Shown here in pieces: positions 1 through 5,475 of a stretch of DNA of 6,157 nucleotides. The DNA comes from Acidobacteriota bacterium (GTDB lineage: Bacteria > Acidobacteriota > Terriglobia > Terriglobales > Acidobacteriaceae): positions 1 through 6,157 of the forward strand of contig QIAI01000054.1 in NCBI GenBank assembly GCA_003224995.1, in the 5' to 3' direction. The notes beneath the pieces are model-generated. The model worked only from the letters and a program-made list of their open reading frames with translations. It was not told the origin of the DNA and made no database searches. Made by a program: the position numbers and the translations under genes. Position 1 is the stretch's first letter. Every line of letters begins with the position of its first letter.

Positions 1-292
1 CAGCAGCGCTGCGCCGCACCGTGTACATTTCCGCCAGGTACTCAATTTCCGGATCACCCGTGACCCCGGCCTGCTGCATTTTCTGGCGCAGTTCCTGTGA
101 CGTCATGTAGTGCCGTGCTTTCTCCAGCGTTTCCCACTCAAAGAGCAGCGTCAAATTATTGGGATTGCCGGCTTTCCGGAAAATTCGGCAACTGCACTCG
201 CCGCCTTCGTGGCGAAAATCGAGCGCAGCATCAAACACCGCGCGCCAGTTGTTGTAGTCGGCGACTTCGTGATGCACCAGCACTTGGATCAT
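1..292 (-). CDS. ABM/cyclase-like dimeric alpha-beta barrel protein (3' end outside window)
   Basis: The reverse strand reads a continuous 97-codon frame starting MIQVLVHHEVADYNNWRAVF and running to the window edge with no stop. The ATG at 292-290 has an AGGAG Shine-Dalgarno six bases upstream, which fixes the start. The opening beta strand (IQVLVHHEV), the D-Y-x-x-W motif at about residues 12-16, a middle NLTLLFEWETLEKARHYM segment and a late YLAEMYTVRR strand follow the pattern of small ferredoxin-like dimeric alpha/beta-barrel proteins (antibiotic biosynthesis monooxygenase or 'cyclase' type, usually about 100 residues). The protein is therefore almost complete. These proteins are soluble and form dimers; members range from quinol monooxygenases to proteins of unknown role, and nothing here fixes a substrate. 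It follows the MerR gene on the same strand after 110 bases. Seen: frame, ribosome site, motifs. Inferred: family. Confidence 0.8.
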   Translation of the reverse strand, partial: MIQVLVHHEVADYNNWRAVFDAALDFRHEGGECSCRIFRKAGNPNNLTLLFEWETLEKARHYMTSQELRQKMQQAGVTGDPEIEYLAEMYTVRRSAA

Positions 293-402
293 GATGGACT
301 CCTGTGTCCACATTGCGCGAAGCGCGCCACGAGCGCAAGCGTCTGGATCACAAAAGGATCGGGAAATTTCAAAATGGGAATTTTGGTGGCTGTGCCCGGG
401 CC
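293..402 (-). other. Intergenic leader with GCGCG/CGCGC hairpin
   Basis: This spacer separates the MerR stop from the ABM-like start. A perfect 5-bp GC hairpin (GCGCG at 315-319, AAG loop, CGCGC at 323-327) sits just upstream of the ribosome site of the ABM-like gene. A weaker AT-rich hairpin (CAAAAT at 370-375, ATTTTG at 380-385) lies nearer the MerR stop. Neither is followed by a T tract on the minus strand, so I do not call a terminator, and I found no convincing promoter boxes. Confidence 0.3.
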
Positions 403-804
403 TTAATGCCGTGGACTAAGGATGGTCAGAATTTCCTGCAGGCCTTGTCGAATCTGCCGAAGATTTCCGGGCGAGCTAGCCATAAAGGGCAAAGCGACCT
501 GCTTTTTGTCAGACTTGCCTTCGTCGCGAAGATGCTGCCGCGCTCCCGCGATGGTGTAACCTTCTTCATACAGCAATTGCTTGATGCGCACCACGCTTTC
601 CACGTCGCGCCGGCGGTACATGCGCTGCCCCGTGCTGCTTTTTACCGGCTTCAGCTGTGGAAATTCGGTCTCCCAGAAACGCAGGACGTATGCGGGAAGA
701 CGGCAAAGGCGCGCGACTTCCCCGATCCGAAAATACAACTTTTCTGGAATCAGAATATCGCTTGCCTGGGCGGACTTGGAATTGCTCTTCTTCTTAGGAC
801 TCAT
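403..804 (-). CDS. MerR-family transcriptional regulator
   Basis: A 133-residue cytoplasmic DNA-binding protein, counted from the ATG at 804-802. After a lysine/serine-rich tail (MSPKKKSNSK), residues 23-73 carry the MerR winged helix-turn-helix: FRIGEVARL for the first helices, then LPAYVLRFWETEFPQLKP, then the wing and RMYRRRDVE. The RIKQLLYEEGYTIAGARQHL stretch (about 73-92) is the second helix pair. The remaining 40 residues form only a short helix (NLRQIRQGLQEILTIL) that could serve in dimerisation, so there is no effector domain and no cysteine set for metal sensing; the signal is unknown. The frame stays open upstream to 1005, but that part reads as noise and overlaps the next gene. 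ATG 831 is an alternative start; neither start has a clear ribosome site. The gene is 62 bases downstream of the cysteine-rich gene, possibly in one transcript. The family is certain, the target is not. Confidence 0.9.
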   Translation of the reverse strand: MSPKKKSNSKSAQASDILIPEKLYFRIGEVARLCRLPAYVLRFWETEFPQLKPVKSSTGQRMYRRRDVESVVRIKQLLYEEGYTIAGARQHLRDEGKSDKKQVALPFMASSPGNLRQIRQGLQEILTILSPRH

Positions 805-866
805 TCCGGCTGTGAGATGTGGCGTTTGCATTCGCGAAAAGGCCAGAATTCCCGCGTAAGGCGTTT

Positions 867-1217
867 CTAGCACGATGTCGTTCGCCGAACAACCCCATTT
901 CGTGCTATCCGCACAATTCTCTTTTCGGACGCCGGTTCGCGACGAGGAGTCTGGTCTTGTTTCGCCCAACGGCTGACCAGACAGAGCAATGCCGATCCGA
1001 AACATAGTGCGCAGCTAATCTTCCAAACCACGGCGCACACCCTGTCGCAACTCAGCTGCCGGCATTCCGCGCAGCGCAGCTTATTGAGCAGGCCATCGGT
1101 CGACATTTTCGATCGGCAGATTTCGCAATTCACAAAGATCCTTTTGGGGAATGTCCCTCGCTGGACTGCCCATTGCCCCTCCCCCAAGGTTTGCTGAAGG
1201 GTATTGACCACGGACAT
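867..1217 (-). CDS. Small cysteine-rich protein, possible zinc ribbon plus membrane helix
   Basis: I do not recognise this 116-residue protein. Its ATG (1217-1215) is preceded by GAGGAG with a five-base spacer, one of the best ribosome sites in the window, and its codon use looks like that of a real gene. Residues 31-34 (CEIC) and 49-52 (CAEC) form two CxxC pairs 14 residues apart, suggesting a zinc ribbon or rubredoxin-like knuckle. Further cysteines follow at 57, 61, 69, 72 and 79. Residues about 62-84 (around SCALCFGSALLCLVSRW) are hydrophobic and end in a basic residue, consistent with one membrane helix, followed by a basic, probably disordered tail (PRREPASEKR). It ends 62 bases before the MerR start on the same strand, so the two may be cotranscribed. 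The alternative is a chance open frame; the ribosome site argues against it. Function unknown. Confidence 0.5.
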   Translation of the reverse strand: MSVVNTLQQTLGEGQWAVQRGTFPKRIFVNCEICRSKMSTDGLLNKLRCAECRQLSCDRVCAVVWKISCALCFGSALLCLVSRWAKQDQTPRREPASEKRIVRIARNGVVRRTTSC

Positions 1218-1264
1218 CGCAACTCCTCAGCACGCATAGGCAGCCCAGCGCGAGGCATTCCCTT

Positions 1265-1286
1265 CCGGGCAATTCAATTGCCTCGG
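1265..1286. promoter_or_regulatory. Dyad-symmetric element, possible operator
   Basis: GGCAATT at 1268-1274 and AATTGCC at 1276-1282 form a perfect 7-bp inverted repeat around one central C. Skipping T1283, the flanking CCG (1265-1267) also pairs with CGG (1284-1286). With a one-base centre it cannot fold as a useful RNA hairpin, so a site for a dimeric DNA-binding protein is more likely. It lies 48-69 bases upstream of the start of the cysteine-rich gene, where an operator or activator site would be expected. The bound protein is unknown; the nearby MerR regulator is one candidate. Confidence 0.35.
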
Positions 1287-1549
1287 AACGTCACCACTTC
1301 AATTTCTCTGAGCCTACTTCGTCGTACGGGGGCCGAGTACGAGCAGTCGTTGGGGAGGGACTACGTCGGAATACTGACCGCCAGGTAGAGTTTGGTCAGT
1401 GACCTCAATCACGCGCCTACGTGTCTGACGACCCAGGCGAGAGAGAACGAACAGTGAATGTGAAACCAAGCAATCACGGCGGGAGTAGTTCGGTCCGAAG
1501 TTTTTGCCCAAGACCGAAGACCGACGCCGAGCCACCAACGACCAATCGC
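1287..1549. other. Intergenic stretch without a convincing gene
   Basis: Short open frames exist on both strands, but none has a ribosome site or recognisable domain. The stretch holds two spaced inverted repeats: ACTGACC (1373-1379) with GGTCAGT (1394-1400), loop 14 bases, and TTCGGTC (1489-1495) with GACCGAA (1512-1518), loop 16 bases. Neither has a T tract next to it, so I assign no role. It may also contain the promoter of the cysteine-rich gene, but I see no clear -35/-10 pair. Confidence 0.4.
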
Positions 1550-1585
1550 AAAAAGCCTTCCAGGAGGTGCTTCTCCTGCAAGGCT
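1550..1585 (-). terminator. Rho-independent terminator of the lysine-rich peptide unit
   Basis: On the minus strand the arm at 1585-1573 pairs with the arm at 1566-1554: 13 positions with a single mismatch (1560 with 1579) and a six-base loop (1567-1572). The stem is directly followed by TTTTT and then GCG. This is a textbook intrinsic terminator for leftward transcription, 47 bases beyond the stop of the 14-residue ORF. In the other direction the stem is followed by CTCG with no T run, so it is one-directional. Confidence 0.8.
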
Positions 1586-1632
1586 TCTCGTAAATATGCT
1601 TGGGGTCTTGCGAGGTATCGTCTCGCCGACGG

Positions 1633-1677
1633 TTAGTGTTTCTTTTTCTTCTTCGCAGCCTTTTTCTTGGTTGCCAT
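1633..1677 (-). CDS. Lysine-rich micropeptide (14 residues, MATKKKAAKKKKKH)
   Basis: The ORF is ATG at 1677-1675 to TAA at 1635-1633. Eight of the 14 residues are lysine, and the lysines use both AAG and AAA, so this is not a simple poly-A slip. A GGAGG ribosome site (1692-1688) lies ten bases upstream, and a strong intrinsic terminator follows 47 bases after the stop, which together mark a real transcription unit. The sequence resembles the lysine/alanine tails of bacterial histone H1-like proteins, so binding to nucleic acid or another polyanion is conceivable. From memory, short MATKKK-type peptides are common in acidobacterial genomes, but I cannot verify that here. It could instead be a leader peptide or an incidental ORF in a small RNA. 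No known function. Confidence 0.55.
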   Translation of the reverse strand: MATKKKAAKKKKKH

Positions 1678-1697
1678 GAAGCGTTTTCCTCCGTGAA

Positions 1698-1778
1698 CTA
1701 TTTCCCTTGCAAGGTGATCTTCGGTTTGGGCGCCTGCCCATGATTACCGTTGTAGCCCAACTTCTGGTATGGGCTCAC
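1698..1778 (-). CDS. Possible 26-residue peptide or gene remnant
   Basis: A short frame on the minus strand starts at GTG 1778-1776 (or TTG 1790-1788 for 30 residues) and stops at TAG 1700-1698. It reads VSPYQKLGYNGNHGQAPKPK followed by ITLQGK. The composition looks protein-like, and the stop lies 20 bases before the ATG of the lysine-rich peptide, with that peptide's ribosome site in between, an operon-like arrangement. Against it: there is no ATG, no ribosome site of its own, and an in-frame TAA shortly upstream. It could be a second small peptide in the same unit, the tail of a decayed gene, or untranslated leader. I do not recognise it. Confidence 0.25.
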   Translation of the reverse strand: MSPYQKLGYNGNHGQAPKPKITLQGK

Positions 1779-1791
1779 CTGTTGATACAAG

Positions 1792-1820
1792 ATATTGCGG
1801 CAGTGTTACGGGGATGTCAA
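1792..1820 (-). promoter_or_regulatory. Sigma70-like promoter for the lysine-rich peptide unit
   Basis: On the minus strand a perfect TTGACA (1820-1815) is followed after 17 bases by CAATAT (1797-1792), which keeps the key A2 and T6 of the -10 box but matches only three of six positions. The expected start of transcription is near 1785, giving an RNA of about 235 bases that ends at the terminator at 1550. The optimal spacing and its position upstream of a terminated unit support it; the weak -10 leaves doubt. Confidence 0.45.
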
Positions 1821-1880
1821 CAATTTTCTGCATAAAATCCTGCTTTGTCATGCTGCGATGGAGCAACGCGCCCACTGGAA

Positions 1881-1992
1881 AAGCAGGTCCTTCGCTTCGC
1901 GAAGGATGACAAGTTGGAGAGAAAACAGGTTTTTCGCTTCGCTGACGATGACAACTGGAGAGAGCAGGTCCTCGCTTCGCTCACGATGACAA
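1881..1992. repeat. Three diverged ~40-bp tandem repeats
   Basis: Three copies share CAGGT (1884, 1926, 1965), then TTCGCTTCGC or CTCGCTTCGC, then GATGACAA (1905, 1947, 1985), with periods of 42 and 38-39 bases. Copy 1 holds a perfect 7-bp hairpin (CCTTCGC at 1889-1895, TTC loop, GCGAAGG at 1899-1905), degraded in copies 2 and 3. An inverted fragment (TCCTGCTTTGTCAT, about 1838-1852) lies just upstream. The pattern resembles dispersed intergenic repeats rich in TTCGCTTCGCTCAGGATGACA that I associate with acidobacterial genomes (inference). An open frame crosses the copies into hyuB, but it encodes repeat-derived sequence and is not part of the protein. Confidence 0.75.
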
Positions 1993-2042
1993 GCGAGGAC
2001 GGAGCGCTCGGTCTAGTACACTGGCCCGCGAGAGCTACCCGC

Positions 2043-3707
2043 ATGGCGCGCGACCCGATCGAGTTGGAAATTTTCAAGAATCTCTATCACTCCGTCGCCG
2101 AAGAAATGGGCGCGGCGCTGCGGCGCACGGCATTTTCTCCCAACATCAAAGAGCGCCGCGATTATTCCTGCGCGGTGTTTGACGAGAGCGCACAAGTCAT
2201 TGCCATGGGCGACCATATGCCGGTGCATCTGGGATCGATGCCGATGTCGGTGCGCGCCGCCATTGCGCAGCGAGAACTTTACCCGGGCGATATGGCGATG
2301 TTGAACGATCCCTTTGCCGGGGGCACGCATTTGCCCGACATCACTCTGGTAGCGCCCGTGTTCCTGGAGAGCCGCCGCAAGATCGGGACGCGAAAGCCGC
2401 GCTCTGTGCCCGATTTCTATGTCGCTTCCCGAGCTCATCATGCCGATGTGGGCGGAACTTATCCCGGTTCGATGGGTTTATGCCGTGAGATTTACCAGGA
2501 AGGCTTTCGCATCCCGCCGGTGAAAATCATGCGCGGCGGGAAGGTCGATCGCGATGTTCTGGATCTTCTGCTGGCGAATGTGCGCACTCCGGCCGAGCGC
2601 GAGGGAGATCTCGGAGCCCAGATTGCCGCCTGCCACACCGGTGCAACCCGGCTGGCCGAAATCTGCGCCCGCTATGGCGTGCCGCAAGCCAAACGCGCCG
2701 CCTCCGATCTGCTCGCGTATTCCGAAGAGATGATGTGCGCATTTCTGAGAAACGTTCCGGCGGGTCGCTATGCTGCGGAAGACTTTCTGGACAACGATGG
2801 AGTGAGTGACGAGCCGGTGAAAATTGCGGTGACCGTGACCGTGAACTCGGAAGCGCGCGGGCGCACACGAACTCGCCAATCTCGAGTCCCACGCCGGCAG
2901 TCTGCTCATCCCTGGGTCACCGTGGACTTCTCCGGCAGCGATGCACAGGTCGAAGGCAGCATCAACGCCGTTGCCGCCATTACGTTTTCCGCCTGCTTCT
3001 ACGTCCTCCGATGTCTGCTCGAGGAAGATGTTCCGGCTACCGCGGGCCTGATGCGTCCCATCGAGGTGATTGCGCCTTCCGGAACCGTGGTGAACGCTCA
3101 TCCTCCCGCCGCCGTCGCCGGCGGGAATGTGGAAACCTCGCAACGCATTGTGGATGTCCTGCTGCGCGCTCTAGCCCAGGCTTTGCCGGAGCGCATTCCC
3201 GCAGCCGCCTCGGGCACCATGAATAACCTCACCATCGGTGGCATTGACCCGCGCACTGGCGAGCCCTTCGCGTACTACGAGACCATCGCCGGAGGCATGG
3301 GAGCGCGTCCTGGGAAAAATGGCGTTTCGGGCGTGCACACTCACATGACCAACTCACTCAACACTCCAGCCGAGGCGCTGGAATATGCCTACCCCTTGCG
3401 CGTACGCCGGTACTCGCTGCGGCCGGGCAGCGGAGGAGCTGGCAGACATCGCGGAGGAGACGGCGTGGTTCGCGAAATTGAAGTCCTGACTGACGCGGAA
3501 GTTACGCTGCTCGCAGATCGGCGCACTCGCGGACCTTGGGGGCTGCAAGGTGGCGGGGAAGGCGCGCCCGGCAGTACCGCAATTGTGCGGCCCGACTCTG
3601 CAGAACAGCCACTGCCCGGAAAATTCAATGCCCGCTTACGCAAAGGCGAGCGCATTCGCATCGAAACTCCTGGCGGCGGTGGATGGGGTAGCAATTCTCG
3701 TGCATAG
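2043..3707 (+). CDS. hyuB: Hydantoinase B/oxoprolinase-family protein (HyuB-like)
   Basis: A 554-residue cytoplasmic protein covering the whole Hydantoinase_B domain, within the usual 520-600. The start at ATG 2043 is chosen because the family opening (MARDPIELEIFKNLYHSVAE) begins there; everything upstream in frame is repeat sequence. Family motifs in order: RRDYSCAVFD (38-47), GDHMPVHLGSMP (56-67), NDPFAGGTHLPDI (88-100), ASRAHHADVGG (128-138), VTVDFSGSDAQVEGSINA (292-309), NVETSQRIVD (362-371), SGTMNNLTIGG (390-400), HTHMTN (432-437) and a glycine-rich end (TPGGGGWGS). The conserved Asp and His residues probably bind metal. Family members hydrolyse hydantoins or 5-oxoproline with ATP, normally together with an ATP-binding HyuA subunit; none is visible here, so the substrate stays open. 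Two Arg-rich inserts (about 109-121 and 270-288) look unusual. The ribosome site is weak (GAGAG). The DinB-like gene follows after 33 bases. Confidence 0.93.
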   Translation: MARDPIELEIFKNLYHSVAEEMGAALRRTAFSPNIKERRDYSCAVFDESAQVIAMGDHMPVHLGSMPMSVRAAIAQRELYPGDMAMLNDPFAGGTHLPDITLVAPVFLESRRKIGTRKPRSVPDFYVASRAHHADVGGTYPGSMGLCREIYQEGFRIPPVKIMRGGKVDRDVLDLLLANVRTPAEREGDLGAQIAACHTGATRLAEICARYGVPQAKRAASDLLAYSEEMMCAFLRNVPAGRYAAEDFLDNDGVSDEPVKIAVTVTVNSEARGRTRTRQSRVPRRQSAHPWVTVDFSGSDAQVEGSINAVAAITFSACFYVLRCLLEEDVPATAGLMRPIEVIAPSGTVVNAHPPAAVAGGNVETSQRIVDVLLRALAQALPERIPAAASGTMNNLTIGGIDPRTGEPFAYYETIAGGMGARPGKNGVSGVHTHMTNSLNTPAEALEYAYPLRVRRYSLRPGSGGAGRHRGGDGVVREIEVLTDAEVTLLADRRTRGPWGLQGGGEGAPGSTAIVRPDSAEQPLPGKFNARLRKGERIRIETPGGGGWGSNSRA

Positions 3708-3740
3708 AATCCCTGATCGTGCACGCCAGCTCAACCCGTT

Positions 3741-4331
3741 ATGATGACCTCCATGGACCTCGCTCAACATTATCTGGACGAAATCCGTCGTCAGTTGCGC
3801 GGACACAAGCGCCTTGCTGAAGGCGCGCTGGCGCAGGTGACCGACGAACAACTGCTCGCGATCCTCGATCCCGAGTCCAACTCCCTCGCCGTCCTGATCA
3901 AACACATCGCGGGAAACATGCGCTCGCGCTTCACTGATTTTCTGAATTCGGATGGGGAAAAGCCGGATCGCCATCGTGATGAGGAATTCGAACTGGATGG
4001 CGAAGTCACGCGCGCGGAGTTAATGCGCTGGTGGGAAGAAGGCTGGGCGGTGGTGAACCGCGCGCTCGACTCATTGAAACCCCAGGACGTCCTGAAAACT
4101 GTCTACATCCGCGAAGAACCGCACACTGTGCTGCAAGCCCTGCATCGCGCCCTGGCGCATTACGCCTTTCACATCGGGCAGATCGTATTTCTGGCAAAAC
4201 ATCTCGGCACTCATCACTGGCAAACGCTCAGCGTGCCTCGGGGACAGTCCGAAGAATTTAATCGCAAGATGGTGGAGCAGCGTCGCGAAACTGGGAATGC
4301 CGTGGGTACCAAGGCCACCCGCGAACTCTGA
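3741..4331 (+). CDS. DUF1572 / DinB-superfamily protein
   Basis: A 196-residue, mostly helical cytoplasmic protein. The opening (LAQHYLDEIRRQLRGHKRLA), then SNSLAVLIKHIAGNM (about 46-60), RFTDFLNSDGEKPDRHRDEEF (63-83) and HRALAHYAFHIGQIVFLAK (135-153), match the DUF1572 branch of the DinB-like four-helix bundle. The metal-binding histidine triad of the fold is present: His55, His140 and His144. Relatives bind a divalent metal; some act as thiol-dependent transferases, but most have no known reaction, so none is assigned. ATG 3741, 3744 and 3753 are all possible starts; none has a clear ribosome site, which fits translation coupled to hyuB 33 bases upstream. The tail after residue 170 (KMVEQRRETGNAVGTKATREL) is polar and probably flexible. 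Confidence 0.88.
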   Translation: MMTSMDLAQHYLDEIRRQLRGHKRLAEGALAQVTDEQLLAILDPESNSLAVLIKHIAGNMRSRFTDFLNSDGEKPDRHRDEEFELDGEVTRAELMRWWEEGWAVVNRALDSLKPQDVLKTVYIREEPHTVLQALHRALAHYAFHIGQIVFLAKHLGTHHWQTLSVPRGQSEEFNRKMVEQRRETGNAVGTKATREL

Positions 4332-4355
4332 CCGAAAGTCCGCGAGTGCTAAAAT
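4328..4355 (+). promoter_or_regulatory. Possible sigma70-like promoter upstream of tdh
   Basis: CTGACC (4328-4333, four of six matches to the -35 consensus) is followed after 16 bases by TAAAAT (4350-4355, five of six matches to the -10). It begins at the last codons of the DinB-like gene and would give a leader of about 40 bases containing the tdh ribosome site. Weak -35, good -10. Confidence 0.4.
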
Positions 4356-4400
4356 GAAGAGTTTTCGTCTAGAACGCGTAGTCCTCAGAAGGTCGCTCTC

Positions 4401-5391
4401 ATGCGCAATACCATGCTGGCGGTGGTCAAACCGGAGGCCGCCCCCGGCGCCGAGGTTCGCGAGGTCAAAGTCCCAGGCTTCGGACGCACGGATGTTCTGG
4501 TCAAAGTAAAAGTCGCCTCCATCTGCGGCACCGACCTCCACATTTACGAATGGGATCGCTGGCGCTAATTCCCGGGCATGAGTTCTGCGGCGAGGTGGCA
4601 GCTTACGGCGACGAAGTCACCAGCGTGAGAGAGGGCGATTTTGTTTCCGCCGAGATGCACGTGGCTTGCGGCAAGTGTCTGTTGTGCCGCACCGGCGAAG
4701 CCCACATCTGCCAGAACGTAAAAATCATCGGCGTCGATGTCGACGGCGCGTTCGCCGAGTACGTGGTGATCCCCGAGTCCAATATCTGGAAGCTGGATCC
4801 CGGCATCCCGCAGGAATACGCGTCGATTCTCGATCCCCTGGGTAACGCCGTGCACACCGTTCTGGCGGGAGAAATCGCGGCGAAGACGGTAGCGATTACC
4901 GGCTGCGGCCCCATCGGACTGTTCGCGATCGCTGTGGCTCGCGCGGTGGGCGCCGCCCAGGTCTACGCCATCGAAGTGAACCAGCATCGGCGGCATGTCG
5001 CGGAGCAGATGAAAGCCGACCTGACGCTCGATCCTTCCAAACAAGACGTCAACGCCATCATCCTCGAGCGTACTGGCGGCCTGCCATACGAACGGCGTTT
5101 GATATTGTGCGGCGCGGCGGGCGGGTCTCCCTTCTCGGCCTGACCTCCAAACCAATCTCATTGAATTTTTCCGAGGATATTATTTTCAAGGGGATCACGG
5201 TGCAAGGCATCAGCGGCCGTCGCATGTACCAGACCTGGTATCAGATGACCGCGCTGCTGAAGGCGGGCAAACTGGATCTGCATCCTGTGATCACTGATCG
5301 CATCGCGATGAAAGACTTCGCCACCGGAATGGAGCGCCTAAAGACCGGGGAGGCCAGCAAGATACTGGTATATCCGAACGGTACGAAGTAG
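4401..5391 (+). pseudogene. tdh: L-threonine 3-dehydrogenase, broken by two internal deletions
   Basis: Zinc-dependent medium-chain dehydrogenase that oxidises L-threonine to 2-amino-3-oxobutyrate with NAD+. The ATG at 4401 has AGAAGG eight bases upstream. The protein is split over three frames. Part 1 (4401-4562) ends at VASICGTDLHIYEWDRW, with the catalytic-zinc Cys42. Part 2 (about 4565-5080) holds LIPGHEF, the structural-zinc cysteines (CGKCLLCRTGEAHIC; codons at 4667, 4676, 4685, 4709), DPLGNAVHT and the NAD-binding GCGPIG. Part 3 (about 5083-5391) holds AIRTAFDIVRRGGRVSLLG and the C-terminus to SKILVYPNGTK. About 8 residues are missing after W54 (net loss about 22 bases) and about 12-14 after RTGG (about 34-40 bases). 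What remains codes for about 328 residues, against 341 for E. coli Tdh. As it stands the product stops at codon 56. No kbl gene is adjacent. It is either a recent pseudogene or a sequencing or assembly artefact. Confidence 0.88.
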
Positions 5392-5397
5392 AGAATC

Positions 5398-5432
5398 AGT
5401 TCTTAGTTTCCAGTTTCCAGTTCTCAGTCTGC
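5398..5432. repeat. Heptanucleotide tandem repeat (AGTTYYY, five units)
   Basis: Five consecutive 7-base units follow the tdh stop: AGTTCTT, AGTTTCC, AGTTTCC, AGTTCTC and AGTCTGC, two of them identical and the rest one to three changes away. The tract starts seven bases after the tdh stop and ends before the predicted aroC promoter. Such short heptamer arrays can change copy number by slippage; any effect on aroC is conjecture. Confidence 0.6.
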
Positions 5433-5438
5433 CCTTTC

Positions 5439-5466
5439 CTGAATTTCGCGTTACATCGGATACAAT
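5439..5466 (+). promoter_or_regulatory. Predicted aroC promoter giving a nearly leaderless mRNA
   Basis: TACAAT at 5461-5466 matches the -10 consensus at five of six positions. A weak -35 (CTGAAT, 5439-5444, three of six) lies 16 bases upstream. Transcription would begin near 5473, about three bases before the aroC ATG at 5476. No Shine-Dalgarno sequence precedes that ATG, which fits leaderless or near-leaderless translation. Confidence 0.45.
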
Positions 5467-5475
5467 TCCAAAACA

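Noticed and set aside
805..1005. Longer MerR protein starting at 1005
   Set aside because: The extra N-terminus has no family similarity and overlaps the cysteine-rich gene; the MerR domain starts well after ATG 804.
1373..1400. Inverted repeat ACTGACC/GGTCAGT as tRNA stem or terminator
   Set aside because: Loop of 14 bases with no T tract, and no T-arm or anticodon-arm signature nearby.
1314..1538. 74-residue minus-strand open frame with TTG start
   Set aside because: No ribosome site and no recognisable domain; it begins just after a strong terminator on the same strand.
1409..1741. 110-residue minus-strand open frame
   Set aside because: Reads as Arg/Lys-rich noise, crosses the terminator and overlaps the lysine-rich ORF in another frame, with no domain.
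1881..1992. Short CRISPR array
   Set aside because: Only three imperfect units without unique spacers between conserved repeats; similarity extends through the whole unit and there are no cas genes.
1845..2042. Upstream extension of the hyuB frame starting at ATG 1845
   Set aside because: The added residues come from the 40-bp repeats and do not belong to the family; the family N-terminus starts at ATG 2043.
2478..3143. Long antisense frame (221 residues) inside hyuB
   Set aside because: Shadow of a GC-rich gene; His/Arg/Gly-rich composition without motifs, while the sense frame is an unambiguous family member.
4565..5161. 198-residue antisense frame over tdh
   Set aside because: Shadow frame; the sense strand encodes clear Tdh motifs throughout.
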